Source: Bacillota bacterium
GTDB lineage: Bacteria; Bacillota; UBA4882; UBA8346
Direction: 5' to 3'
Length of the DNA: 64,000 nucleotides
Assembly: GCA_023429995.1 (NCBI GenBank)
Contig: JAEZCE010000035.1
Coordinates: forward strand, 62,001-126,000
The notes under the pieces were generated by a model. That model ran no database searches, had not been told where the DNA came from, and saw only the letters and a program-made list of their open reading frames with translations. Shown in pieces: positions 51,553-62,000 of this stretch (the stretch's first letter is position 1; each line of letters starts with the position of its first letter). Position numbers and translations under genes: made by a program.

Positions 51553-52701
51553 TTGAGCAGCAACATTGATAAACTAAACAATTTAACGGACATCAATTTT
51601 ATCGATACCGATGTTGACACACTGTTGGCGGAATTGATATCCGACTATGAAAGCGAGTATTTGAAAGAAACCGGCGCCTCGAAGACCCTTTCCACAGGCG
51701 ATCCGATTCGCATTTTGTTATACGCTAACGCGGCCCGGATCTATGGGATATTACAGTCCATTAATCAAGCGGCGAAACAGAATTTATTGAAATATGCGAC
51801 CGGAAAATATCTGGATCAATTGGCGGCCAGAGTGGAAGTAACCCGGGAAAAGGCCACCGCCGCAATGGCAACAGTCCGTTTTGAATTATCGGCTGTACAG
51901 TCCGGTGTTGTCGGTATTCCCTCTGATACCAGGGTTGCGGCAGGAACAGTTTATTTTAAAACAACCTACTATCAAGAAATCCCTGCAGGTAAAAAATTCG
52001 TGGATATGGTTGTAACCTGCACCGGAACCGGGGCAACCGGCAATGGTTTTACCCCCGGACAAATTAATGTTTTGGTGGATCCCATTCAGTATCTGGCCAA
52101 GGTCAGTAATATGGATACCAGCGCAGGTGGGGCTGACGAGGAGGACGATGATTCGCTCCGGGAAAGAGTTTACTTGCGGCCCGAAGCATTCAGTGTGGCC
52201 GGACCCAGTGGAGCCTATGAATACTTTACCAAGGAATACAGCTCCGGGATTGCCGATGTGGTAGTAACTTCGTTAGAAGCCGGGACGGTTAATGTCTATT
52301 TCATTAAGGAAGATGGTTCCACGCCGGAATCCATGATCACTGAATTACAGGCTTATTTGTCGAAGGACAGTAGAAGGCCCCTCACGGATAGCGTGGTTGT
52401 GGCGAAGCCAACCCCGGTAAATTACAGGATTGCCATTGACTATTATATCAATAAAGCAAACAGTGATATTGCAGAGTCCATCCAGACAAAAGTATCGGAG
52501 GCTATCAGCGCATACCGGACTTGGCAACGGTCTAAAATCGGCAGGGATATTGATCCCGGTTATCTTCAATATCTTATCTATGCAGCGGGCGCTAAAAGGG
52601 TGGTCGTATATTCACCGGTTTTTACGGCATTATCGGAAACGGAGATTGCCTGTGAGGATACGGAAGCCGTTGTGAATTATAAGGGGTTGGAACCGGTATG
52701 A
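51553..52701 (+). CDS. Baseplate protein J, copy 2
   Basis: TTG 51553 follows GAGGTGGTG. The 382-aa protein is closely similar to copy 3 and clearly related to copy 1: NNLTDINFIDTDVDTLLAEL, GDPIRILLYANAARIY, LLKYATGKYLDQLAARVEVT, EEDDDSLRERVYL and FSVAGPSGAYEYFTKE. It appears intact. A second complete J in one baseplate cluster is unusual. It should compete with, or replace, copy 1 to bring in the fibre of this cassette. Confidence 0.88.
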   Translation: MSSNIDKLNNLTDINFIDTDVDTLLAELISDYESEYLKETGASKTLSTGDPIRILLYANAARIYGILQSINQAAKQNLLKYATGKYLDQLAARVEVTREKATAAMATVRFELSAVQSGVVGIPSDTRVAAGTVYFKTTYYQEIPAGKKFVDMVVTCTGTGATGNGFTPGQINVLVDPIQYLAKVSNMDTSAGGADEEDDDSLRERVYLRPEAFSVAGPSGAYEYFTKEYSSGIADVVVTSLEAGTVNVYFIKEDGSTPESMITELQAYLSKDSRRPLTDSVVVAKPTPVNYRIAIDYYINKANSDIAESIQTKVSEAISAYRTWQRSKIGRDIDPGYLQYLIYAAGAKRVVVYSPVFTALSETEIACEDTEAVVNYKGLEPV

Positions 52702-53273
52702 GTAAAACCATTTATGATGTGACCCTTCTGGACTTGGCGCCTCCAAACCTGCAAACCAATCCGGAGGTTATCGCAGTCGGTAAAGCACTGGATAAGCAAT
52801 GGCGGAAATTAGCCCAAACGGTATCCAAAGTCCTTACTTATGCGGATATCGATAATGCCCCATCGGATGTAGTCGACATGCTGGCGATTGAAATGAAGGT
52901 AGATTTTTATGATGAAACTTTATCCTTGAAAAAGCGGCGGGCCTTGGTGAAAGACGCCTATGTCCTAAAATTTTTAAAAGGGACCGCCTGTGCGGTCAAA
53001 CAGGTCGTAACCGACGCCTTTGATGAGGCCTATATTGAAGAATGGCCTGATTATGAAGGAGAGCCATTTCATTTCCGGATTACCACCCAGGCGGCAATGC
53101 CCAGCGAGGCGGTGATCAACAAGATTTTTAACGCCGTCCATGCGGTCAAAAATGCCCGTTCCCATTTGGATTATTTGGGGGCATTAAGAGAGGTAAACAA
53201 ACCGATATTTTGCGGCTTTGGGGTCTATCAACGACGTCTTCAAACAATCAAACCATTGGGCAAGGAGGAATGA
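52698..53273 (+). CDS. Tail protein I, copy 2
   Basis: The start overlaps the J stop (ATGA). The 191-aa protein has the gpI blocks LLDLAPPNLQTNPEVIAVGK, YDETLSLKKRRALVKDAYVL, KGTACAVKQVVTDAFD and YEGEPFHFRITTQ. It lacks the long C-terminal W/D-rich extension of copy 1. It should connect J copy 2 with the LamG fibre that follows. Confidence 0.87.
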   Translation: MSKTIYDVTLLDLAPPNLQTNPEVIAVGKALDKQWRKLAQTVSKVLTYADIDNAPSDVVDMLAIEMKVDFYDETLSLKKRRALVKDAYVLKFLKGTACAVKQVVTDAFDEAYIEEWPDYEGEPFHFRITTQAAMPSEAVINKIFNAVHAVKNARSHLDYLGALREVNKPIFCGFGVYQRRLQTIKPLGKEE

Positions 53274-53275
53274 GC

Positions 53276-55846
53276 ATGGCGGATTTTAAAAATTTAACCT
53301 TAACAACTTTTGGATCGGCGTTATTGGAAAAAGCCATTGCCGGGACGACTTTGGAATTCACCAGGGCTGCCATTGGCGACGGCAGGGTTGCCGACGGGAC
53401 GGATATCAGTGGATTAACGGCTTTGGTGAATGAAAAAAAGTCGATCCCCATCAACTCGATAGTGTTCAAAGATGGCTTGGCCACGGTGACGATAGCGTTT
53501 TCCAATAGCGATTTGTCCGTGGGTTTCCATGTCAGGGAATTGGGACTTTTCGCGAAAGATCCCGAAAAAGACGAGATTCTTTATGCCGTTGCCAATGCCG
53601 GGGATGACGCCGACTGGCTGCCGGAAATGGGCTCCAATGTCGTGGAGGAAGTATTCAAGATTGTTCCGGTGGTTAGCGGAGCGACAAAGGTTACCGCTGT
53701 TATCGATAATTCCCTAACATACGTGACCAAAGAAGAATTTGCGGCCCACCATCATGTCGCGGGTGGGCAAAATGACGGGCAACCGGTTGAGGCGAAGGAT
53801 GTAGTCAGTACTCCTTCCGGGTTAATCACTGCTACCACTGTTCAGGATTCCATTAATCAGGCCGGATTGAGCATTGCCCCACCGGAAACGGATTATATCA
53901 TAAATTCTCCTTCGATAGGCTACGGAGGGAATTTCACACCCAACGATGATTTATCCATCAATGTTTCAGCCTTAGAGGCAATGATCGGCCGGAAATATCA
54001 TAAATCGGAGGCGGTTTCTGACTTTACTCTCATTCCTAGAAAAGCTTCACTCATTTATGCAACCAAGAATAGCGATGATTCAAGTGCTATTCCCACCCTT
54101 GGTCACTATGATGCGGTTTACCCGGAAGCAGATGGTAATACTGTATTGCGATACGTTTTTAATGAGGCATCAGGGCAAGTTATTGATTCAAGTGGCAATT
54201 TAAACCACGGCACAGTTACCGGAACAGTTACCCGTCAAGTGGATGGTTGGGCTGATTATGCAGTTAAAGGGGATGGTTCGACCGGATATGTTACTAGCAC
54301 ATCAAGCATTAATTTCCCAACATTAGCGTTAGCAAGAACAATAGATGCTGTATTTACTGTTAATCGTATATCAGCATCAGAAATGATTGTTGAATATGGA
54401 GGAACATCAAGCGGTACTAGATTTGGTATTGATAATGTTTCTGGTGAGTTAGAAATTGATTTGTATTCATTGATATATGATACTGGCTACACACTGGAGG
54501 TAGGGAAAACCTATTATGTGTCAGCGTGCTATGATGGGTCTAAAATCTTGGTATATGTAAATGGACTATTAATATTTACTCAAACAGTTACTTTAGCAAC
54601 TACTGCGGGAGTATTGAGAGTTTTGACTGTAACAGGGACAGCTGCATATTTTTCTAGTGCTACTATGCATTATGTCGAACTTAAAAGCGTTTGTCGCACA
54701 GCCAATGAAATAGCTCAAATTAGTAATCGGCTTTGCGTGCCTTGTAGTTATACCGGATATTCTACATCATATCCCACAAATGACACCACTTCAGGAACGC
54801 ATATTTATAAATTTGACGACGAAAGCGGGTCAATAGTAACCGATGAGAATGGGGCTTTAAATGGAACGGCAACGGGGACAACAATAATTAATTCAGTAAT
54901 AGGACTTAATTATGCAAGAAAATTTAATGGTTCCTCTGATAAGATTACTTTGGGAGCATTTGCTTATAACTCTCAATTTACAGTTATTTTTTGTGGAAGG
55001 CCTAATACTTCAAAAATGACTCATATATTAAGTAATCGTGATTCAGCAAATACGATAGGATATGATATCTATATATCAACTGGTTGTAGGCTTGGAATTG
55101 ATACTACTAATGCTTTTCAAGGTAATAATGCTGTGTTTAACACAGATAAAGTCTCATTTGCAGCATTGGTTTTTGATAATGGAACAGCTTATATGTATGA
55201 AAATAGTAAATCAATAACTAGTGTTCTTTCGGGAATTCCAGTTAGAACTACTAATGGTACAGCAGTAATAGGATATGATGCCCCGTATGCTGTATCGAGT
55301 CCATCTATAGTGTATTCAGCTGCTAGTTACGAATATTTACTTTATGTTCCTAAAATTATGATCCAGGCAGAGATAGCCCAGTATTATAATGCTCTTATGG
55401 TTAAAAAAGAACGAACATTAATTGACGATTGCCTCCCTTCAAACTCGATTTCTCTTGGTTTTGCGCGAACTGGCTCAAGCGCATTAATTGAATATAATGA
55501 TTCTGATTATAGATATATGAGGAATGAAGGGGCAACAAAAGCTGAAGGAAATAAAAGACTATTTTTGGGATGGCAATATTATGTTAATGGACAAACTAAA
55601 ACATGGAATAATCCTTTTGGTACTCGCAAAATAAGGACATATTTTGTTTGGGCAAAGGATGTCAATGGAACTAATGAAATAGATACGGGTGACTTCTTCT
55701 ATAGTTCAGGATCATGGGGTCTTGTGCGTAGTGCGGGAACACTAGCTAATAGAATTGCAGTGACTGTTTGCACAGCAGGACCAGGTTATACTGGTGGTGG
55801 TGGAGTTGGAGCTGGCTATATTGGCTGTTATGCGGAGGTGTTATAA
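53276..55846 (+). CDS. Tail fibre with two LamG-like domains, cassette 2
   Basis: ATG 53276 was chosen for its 8-bp spacing from AAGGAGG; ATG 53270 is too close. The 856-aa protein has the fibre N-domain (residues 1-160, LTTFGSALLEKAIAGTTLEF, HVRELGLFAKDPEKDEIL), an H-H-H-V-x-G-G-Q-N-D-G junction, then two LamG-like jelly rolls (~285-480 and ~500-725; YVFNEASGQVIDSSGNLNHG, YKFDDESGSIVTDENGAL), the block ERTLIDDCLPSNSISLGFAR, and a unique tip ending GYTGGGGVGAGYIGCYAEVL. DNA turns AT-rich from about 54180. It recognises surface glycans by inference. Confidence 0.82.
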   Translation: MADFKNLTLTTFGSALLEKAIAGTTLEFTRAAIGDGRVADGTDISGLTALVNEKKSIPINSIVFKDGLATVTIAFSNSDLSVGFHVRELGLFAKDPEKDEILYAVANAGDDADWLPEMGSNVVEEVFKIVPVVSGATKVTAVIDNSLTYVTKEEFAAHHHVAGGQNDGQPVEAKDVVSTPSGLITATTVQDSINQAGLSIAPPETDYIINSPSIGYGGNFTPNDDLSINVSALEAMIGRKYHKSEAVSDFTLIPRKASLIYATKNSDDSSAIPTLGHYDAVYPEADGNTVLRYVFNEASGQVIDSSGNLNHGTVTGTVTRQVDGWADYAVKGDGSTGYVTSTSSINFPTLALARTIDAVFTVNRISASEMIVEYGGTSSGTRFGIDNVSGELEIDLYSLIYDTGYTLEVGKTYYVSACYDGSKILVYVNGLLIFTQTVTLATTAGVLRVLTVTGTAAYFSSATMHYVELKSVCRTANEIAQISNRLCVPCSYTGYSTSYPTNDTTSGTHIYKFDDESGSIVTDENGALNGTATGTTIINSVIGLNYARKFNGSSDKITLGAFAYNSQFTVIFCGRPNTSKMTHILSNRDSANTIGYDIYISTGCRLGIDTTNAFQGNNAVFNTDKVSFAALVFDNGTAYMYENSKSITSVLSGIPVRTTNGTAVIGYDAPYAVSSPSIVYSAASYEYLLYVPKIMIQAEIAQYYNALMVKKERTLIDDCLPSNSISLGFARTGSSALIEYNDSDYRYMRNEGATKAEGNKRLFLGWQYYVNGQTKTWNNPFGTRKIRTYFVWAKDVNGTNEIDTGDFFYSSGSWGLVRSAGTLANRIAVTVCTAGPGYTGGGGVGAGYIGCYAEVL

Positions 55847-55848
55847 AA

Positions 55849-56172
55849 ATGTGGCGCAATAAAAATACGAATGAATTCCAATCCAATAACCCATGGGGCA
55901 ATTCCTGGATTTGTGAGGAATTAAAACAGCAATATTACGATCAAGGTTGGTCCCAAGTCGCAGATGATTTTATCCCCGCAATGGTTTTAACAACCCGGCA
56001 GAAGATCAGTGCTCTTAACAGCGAATACTTACCCAAGTTTTCGGCCCTGAAAGACGCCATGCAAGCTGCTGATGCTTTAGATGAGTCAGAGGCTGTCGCC
56101 TCATTAAAAGCGGCATATTTTGCTTTGCATGAAGAATATAACACGGCAATGGAGGGGATTGAGGGTGAATAA
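55849..56172 (+). CDS. Tail-fibre chaperone-like protein, cassette 2
   Basis: ATG 55849 lies two bases after the fibre stop, with GCGGAGGTG upstream. The 107-aa product has an N-terminal W-rich part (WRNKNTNEFQSNNPWGNSW) and a C-terminal half (ISALNSEYLPKFSALKDAM ... EEYNTAMEGIEGE) homologous to the end of the 120-aa protein at 38832. Both genes overlap a zinc-ribbon microprotein gene. A fibre-folding role is inferred. Confidence 0.62.
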   Translation: MWRNKNTNEFQSNNPWGNSWICEELKQQYYDQGWSQVADDFIPAMVLTTRQKISALNSEYLPKFSALKDAMQAADALDESEAVASLKAAYFALHEEYNTAMEGIEGE

Positions 56173-56248
56173 CTATTGTCCGATATGCGGTTACCGGTTG
56201 GACGATGATGGAAAATGTATGAATCCGAAATGTAAGTACCGCAAATGA
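56165..56248 (+). CDS. 27-aa zinc-ribbon-like microprotein, second copy
   Basis: GTG 56165 overlaps the chaperone-like stop and GAGGG lies just before it. The product begins NNYCPICGYRLDDDGKC and continues MNPKCKYRK: CxxC-x9-C-x4-C, the same pattern as the 26-aa protein at 39184 with two extra residues in the last knuckle. It ends at an intrinsic terminator, again like the first copy. Confidence 0.68.
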   Translation: MNNYCPICGYRLDDDGKCMNPKCKYRK

Positions 56249-56279
56249 CCGTCCTTTTGAATAATAGGGCGGTTTCTTT
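56247..56279 (+). terminator. Terminator after cassette 2
   Basis: ACCGTCCT (56248-56255) pairs with AGGGCGGT (56266-56273, one G-T pair), followed by TTCTTT. The remaining ~80 bp to the next J gene hold only its AAAGGGGGTGG ribosome site. Confidence 0.68.
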
Positions 56280-56357
56280 ATGTCATCAACGAAAAGGCAG
56301 GTGTTGATTTTTTGAACGACTTCGAAGCATGTTTGAAACCAAAGGGGGTGGCTACCC

Positions 56358-57503
56358 TTGAGTAACGGCATTGATAAACTGAATAATCTGGCCGACATTG
56401 ATTTTGTCGATACCGATGTCGAAACGCTTTTAGCGGCCCTCATCGGGGATTACGAAAAAGAATATGCGGCAGAGACGGGCCAGTCGAAGACCCTCGCCCA
56501 GGGCGACCCCATCCGGATCTTGCTTTATGCGGAGGCTGCCCGGATTTATGCCATGATGCAGTCCCTTAATAACGCGGCCAAGCAAAATCTGCTGAAATAC
56601 GCTACCGGGAATTATCTGGATCAATTGGCCGCCAGGGTGGAAGTGACCCGGGAAGAGGCCAGGGCGGCAACGGCGCAGGTTCGTTTTGAACTTTCCGCCG
56701 CCCAGAAAAGCGCGGTAAGTATCCCTTCAGGGACCCGGGTGGCAGCCGGAGGGATTTATTTCGCGACCACGGAGTATCAAGAAATTGCCCCAGGTGTTAC
56801 TTGGATTGATATCCCCGTAACCTGTACCCAAACCGGAATCATTGGAAACGGTTACGCGGAGGGTCAAATCAATGTCCTGGTCGATCCGATCCAATACATC
56901 GCCGGGGTCGCCAATACCGATACCAGCGCGGGCGGGGCCGACCGGGAAGACGACGATTCACTCCGGGAAAGAGTTTATTTACGGCCGGAATCGTTCAGTG
57001 TAGCCGGACCGTCCGGGGCTTATCAATATTTTGTAAAAGCATATGACTCCAGCATCGCCGATGTTGTGATAACTTCACTGGCCCCCGGGACGGTCAACAT
57101 CTATTTTATCCTGGAAGACGGGACCACACCGGAATCCACCAGGACCAACCTGCAGGAATATTTGTCCGATGAAAATATCAGGCCCTTAACCGATGCGGTT
57201 GTGGTCTCGGCGCCGGAACGTGTCGGCTACGATATCGATCTGTCCTACTACATCAATGAGTCGGATAGTCATATTGCCGAAACGATTCAGAGCGCGGTTA
57301 AAGCCGCCATTGAGGATTATATTACATGGCAGAGGGCAAAAATTGGCCGGGATATCAATCCCGGATACCTCCAGCATCTGATCTATAAAGCCGGAGCCAA
57401 ACGGGTGGCGATTCATTCCCCTGCCTTTACAAAGCTTTCAAAAATTGAGATCGCGGAATTATCAACCAAGAATGTATCCTACGGCGGGACCGAGGAGGAT
57501 TGA
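56358..57503 (+). CDS. Baseplate protein J, copy 3
   Basis: TTG 56358 follows AAAGGGGGTGG. The 381-aa protein aligns with copy 2 over its full length (NNLADIDFVDTDVETLLAAL, LLKYATGNYLDQLAARVEVT, REDDDSLRERVYL, FSVAGPSGAYQYFVKA). No truncation or frameshift is seen, so all three J copies are probably functional. It is GC-richer than the fibres behind it. Confidence 0.88.
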   Translation: MSNGIDKLNNLADIDFVDTDVETLLAALIGDYEKEYAAETGQSKTLAQGDPIRILLYAEAARIYAMMQSLNNAAKQNLLKYATGNYLDQLAARVEVTREEARAATAQVRFELSAAQKSAVSIPSGTRVAAGGIYFATTEYQEIAPGVTWIDIPVTCTQTGIIGNGYAEGQINVLVDPIQYIAGVANTDTSAGGADREDDDSLRERVYLRPESFSVAGPSGAYQYFVKAYDSSIADVVITSLAPGTVNIYFILEDGTTPESTRTNLQEYLSDENIRPLTDAVVVSAPERVGYDIDLSYYINESDSHIAETIQSAVKAAIEDYITWQRAKIGRDINPGYLQHLIYKAGAKRVAIHSPAFTKLSKIEIAELSTKNVSYGGTEED

Positions 57504-58064
57504 ATGAGTAAAACCATTAAAAATGTTTCCCTGATTGAACTGGTGCCGCCAAACCTGCAGAACGATCCGGATGTCATTGCGATCGGCCGGGCCACTGACA
57601 AACAATGGCAAACGTTCGCCGGTAAACTCAGTGAAGTTTTGACCTATGCCGGTATCGAAGGCGCGGCTTCTGAAGTATTAAATATGCTGGCGGTGGAGAT
57701 GAATGTGGACTTTTACGACGAAACGTTAGCGCTGGACAAACGCCGGGCATTAGTTAAAAGCGCCTATATTACCAAAAAAGGAACTGCCAATGCCGTCAAA
57801 CAAGTGGTGACTGCGGCCTTTGATAAGGCAAACGTTCAGGAGTGGTTTGATTATAACGGGGAACCCTTTCATTTCCGGGTTATCACTGAGGCAACAATGC
57901 CCAGTGAAGAAAAAATCAACAAAATATTTAACGCTATTGCGGCGGTAAAAAATGTCCGTTCAAAGCTGGACTATTTGGGGGCTTTGAAAGGGGCCGTATT
58001 AACGGATTATTGGGGATTTGTAATGCATCAATTTCAATATCATAAAATCATTCAACAATCGTAA
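57504..58064 (+). CDS. Tail protein I, copy 3
   Basis: The start directly follows the J stop. The 186-aa product has LIELVPPNLQNDPDVIAIGR, YDETLALDKRRALVKSAYIT, KGTANAVKQVVTAAFD and YNGEPFHFRVITE, i.e. complete gpI blocks. It is closest to copy 2. It begins the third J-I-fibre unit. Confidence 0.87.
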   Translation: MSKTIKNVSLIELVPPNLQNDPDVIAIGRATDKQWQTFAGKLSEVLTYAGIEGAASEVLNMLAVEMNVDFYDETLALDKRRALVKSAYITKKGTANAVKQVVTAAFDKANVQEWFDYNGEPFHFRVITEATMPSEEKINKIFNAIAAVKNVRSKLDYLGALKGAVLTDYWGFVMHQFQYHKIIQQS

Positions 58065-58077
58065 AGAAGGTGCGTAA

Positions 58078-58710
58078 ATGTCACAATTCGGCATGGTACA
58101 AACGAAGCAAGGAATTGCTTTACAAACCAAAGCGCAAGCCGAAAACGTAGAGCTCAATTTTACCCGGGTTGCTATCGGGGACGGTCCTTTGCCGGAAGGG
58201 GCCACTCTTGAAAATTTAACGGCTTTAGTCAATGAAAAACAATCGTTGAAAATTAATTTAATCTCGGTAAATAACGGACGGGCTACTTTACGGGTTACCT
58301 TTACCAATTCCGGATTAACGGCCGGGTTTTATGTCCGGGAGTTTGGAGTATTCGCCACCGATCCCGGTGAGGGAGAAATCCTTTATGCGGTGGCCAATGC
58401 CGGCAGTATGGCCGATTATTTGCCGCCGGAAGGCTCCAATGTTGTCGAGCAGATATTTGATATCGTAACCGTGGTTGGCAATGCCGCAAATGTCAGCGCG
58501 ACGATTGACCCATCATTGACATTTGTCACCTTAAAGGAGTTTTTGGCTCATCATCATGTCAGGGGTGGACAAAATGATGGAGTACCGGTGGATGCGGCGG
58601 ATGTTGTAAACACACCAAGCGGCAATATATCGGCAACCAATGTTCAGGATGCAATTAACGATTTATCAACTGAAAGTATAATCAACGCTTTAATATTCGG
58701 AGGTCAATAA
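58078..58710 (+). CDS. Fibre attachment protein (phage fibre N-domain only)
   Basis: A 210-aa protein with AAAGAAGG site. It is the phage fibre N-domain alone (VQTKQGIALQTKAQAENVEL, YVREFGVFATDPGEGEIL) plus the H-H-H-V-R-G-G-Q-N-D-G junction. The distal part carried by the homologous fibre of cassette 2 is here encoded on separate genes downstream. It probably acts as a socket for those. Confidence 0.8.
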   Translation: MSQFGMVQTKQGIALQTKAQAENVELNFTRVAIGDGPLPEGATLENLTALVNEKQSLKINLISVNNGRATLRVTFTNSGLTAGFYVREFGVFATDPGEGEILYAVANAGSMADYLPPEGSNVVEQIFDIVTVVGNAANVSATIDPSLTFVTLKEFLAHHHVRGGQNDGVPVDAADVVNTPSGNISATNVQDAINDLSTESIINALIFGGQ

Positions 58711-59045
58711 TGGCGACTACTACAATTAAACAGCTAGGTCAAGCGGCGGCAGGTATGATTGTAAGCACGGTTTATACAGTACCGGCTGCTTCCATTTCCA
58801 TCATCAAAGAAATGATTCTTTGCAACACCAGCGCAACCAATGCCAGTGTGACAGTTTATTTTGTTGCGTCCGGCGATACGCCTGCTGTCAAAAATACAAT
58901 CTTGAGTTCTTCTCCATTGCTTGCCGGTGAAACTCAGATTATTTCTTTCTCCACTTTTTTAAATGCCGGAACCTCGGTTCAAATTCAATGTGACGTTGCC
59001 GACGTTGTCGGAGTCACGATGAGCGGGGTGGAAATGGGCCAATGA
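58710..59045 (+). CDS. Small beta-sandwich tail protein
   Basis: A 111-aa Thr/Ser/Val-rich protein overlapping its neighbours by one and four bases. It has TVYTVPAASISIIKEMILCN and alternating strands, like small Ig-type decoration or linker proteins found next to phage fibres. It probably connects the socket protein with the long fibre. The family is not certain. Confidence 0.6.
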   Translation: MATTTIKQLGQAAAGMIVSTVYTVPAASISIIKEMILCNTSATNASVTVYFVASGDTPAVKNTILSSSPLLAGETQIISFSTFLNAGTSVQIQCDVADVVGVTMSGVEMGQ

Positions 59046-62000
59046 GTAACATTATTTCAAATAAATTTACTAGAGTTATACCTGCACCACTATATCATAT
59101 TGGAGATATTGCGTTTATTGCTTATAATACAATTCCCGACGGTTGGATGGAATGTAACGGCTCCGCGATATCAAGGACAACCTTTGTAGAATTATTTAAT
59201 AAAATCGGAACTACTTATGGTGCAGGAGATGAAAGTACTACATTTAATCTGCCTGATTTACGTGGCGAATTTATTCGCGGCTGGGATCATGGTAGAGGGG
59301 TGGATAGCGGGAGGGTGCTGGGTAGTGAACAATTAGATGCTTTTCAAGGACACCTTCATTCTCAGAATGGCTCTCTCAATTGGAATAGTATTGGTGCATT
59401 AGATGCTGGTAATGTAAATGGAACAAATGTCGCTTTATCTAATACTGGATCTCCTGTCGCAGATGGTACTCATGGTACACCACGCACGGCTTATGAGACT
59501 CGTCCTCGTAACTTAGCTCTTGTTCCTATTATTAAAGTAAAGAACATAGCTGGTTCCGATGCAGAGGTCATTGGTGCTAACGCAGATACAGTAGATGGTT
59601 TACATGCTAGTGATTTTGCTCTTATGTTGGCCGGGAACAATACCTCCCCAATTGGTACTGTCATATTAACTGCTGCCAATGCTCCTGATCCGGGATGGTT
59701 AGAGTGTGATGGGTCAGCTATATCAAGAATAATATATCCGGATTTATTTAACAAAATAGGAACAACCTATGGAGTTGGGGATGGTAGTTCTACATTTAAC
59801 TTGCCTGATTTACGTGGTGAGTTTGTTAGGGGCTGGGATCATGGTAAAGGTACTGATAGTGGGAGAACACTTGGTAGTGAACAGTTAGATGCGTTCCAAG
59901 GGCATAAGCATATAACGTCAGGGGATTCTGGGCGTCCTAGTGCATCTGATTTTAATTCTATTTTTGGCGGAGAAGCCTCCACTAGGACAGGCTTAGGGGC
60001 TTACACGGGAATAGCCACAGGATATGCAGTGTATAGTGGGGACTCTAACATTCCAGATAGTTCTGGAACTAATGGTACTCCACGTTTCAGCCATGAAACT
60101 CGTCCTCGTAACGTTGCTTTAATGTATGTAATTAAAGTAAAGAATATAGCCAGTGTTGATCCTACAGTAAGTGACGGCAACGCCAAAACGCTAGCCGGGT
60201 ACTATCCAAAAGACTTTATGCTGGCAACGGATGCTATAGGATATTCTTTTAATAATTACCTAAAAGAAGTCGGGCCGGGTGATTATGGCGCCCATTTTAA
60301 TTTTACGGGCAGTGATTTAATTGTGTCTCCGTTTGAAGCATCGATTAACAAACTGAGAAACTTTATGGGTACTCCATATACTATGACATTGCCACCCAGA
60401 AAAGCTGCTTATGTCTATGCTCAAGATGCAGGGGAATCAACTACAGTTCCTATAATAGGGCACTATGATGCTGTTTATCCTGATCCGGATCAGTATACTG
60501 TTGGCCAATGGATATTTAACACTACTGGTGTCATAGGTAATAGTGCTGTTGGGAATGGATTAGCAGTTGCTAATAATTTGGCTCCTTCTGGAACAGTGAC
60601 TCAAGTTGACGGGTGGGCGGATTATGGTATGCAAGGCGATGGAACATCAGGATACTATGTAAGCGCAAATTCAACTGGATTCCCAACTGCGGCGCAAGAA
60701 AGAGAATTAGATGTTGTTTTTACTCCTTATAATATTAGTTCACTAAATGTGATAGCGTTGCATGGTACTTCAGCCAATCCGTTTGGGCTTCTTGTGTTAG
60801 CAAATGGTAATCTTGGTCTGGGATTAGTTAGTAATAACGACACGGGGTTTGCATTAGAGATAGGTAAAACCTATTTTATTTCTGCAGCATATGATGGTTC
60901 AAAAGCATTGGTTTATGTTAATGGCGCTCTAATATATGTACTAACAACATCAATGTCTACTGGGACTGGTGCAATGTATATGCTTAGAAGTATAACAGGA
61001 ACTTCGTATTTTTCAAACGGAATACTTCACTATTTGGAACTACGTAGTTCCACCAGAAATGCTCAACAAATAGCAGCAATATCTAATAAACTCTGCTTAC
61101 CTTGTCGTTATACTGGATATTCCTCAACATATCCAGCAAATGATGCAACTACAGGAGCGCATATTTACAAATTTGATGATGCTTCTGGTACTACTGTAAC
61201 GGATGAAAATGGAACGCTAAATGGAACTGCAACAGGGACGACGATTGTTAATAGTGAGATTGGACTAGGGAAGGCAAGAAAATTTTCAGTAGCAACTGAT
61301 TTAATCAATTGCGGCTCTTATGCTTTTGGTTCTCAGTTTACATTTATATTTGTAGGTACAATAAATAACTTCACTTCAATACAGGCTTTAATAAGTAATC
61401 GTAATTCAGGACGAACTATAGGAAATCTATTATATGTAGACACAGATGGTTATTTAAAATGGGGTCCACTATCCGGAATTAATATTTTAGGAACGTCACC
61501 CATTTCTACGGGTGTTCCAATATTTATTGCATTAACGATTAGTGGAGGATTTGCTAGTTTATATCAAAATTCTCCATTTTTGACCAATGTAGCATCAATC
61601 ACTGCCGTAAACACAGGAACTAATACCCTTAATCTCGGATACGATGCGTACTCGTCAGCATATACACTTAATGGAAAAATAGAATATATAGGGTTAATAC
61701 CCCGTGTAATGTCACAGGCAGAAATAGCCAAATATTATAAGGCTTTTATGGTTCAAAAGGAACGCACTTTGATTGATGATTGCCTCCCTTCAAATTCTAT
61801 TTCATTAGGTTTTGCGCGGACGGATTCCAGCAAAATCATTGAGTACAATGATACTTATTATATGTATATGCGCAAAGAAGGAACGGAACCAGCTGTTTTT
61901 GAAGCAATGACAGGAGCATTAGCAGGGGGACAAAGCTATTCTTTTGTCCATGGATTAGGTCGTACACCATCAAAAGCCTTTTTATCACTTATTTGCGTTG

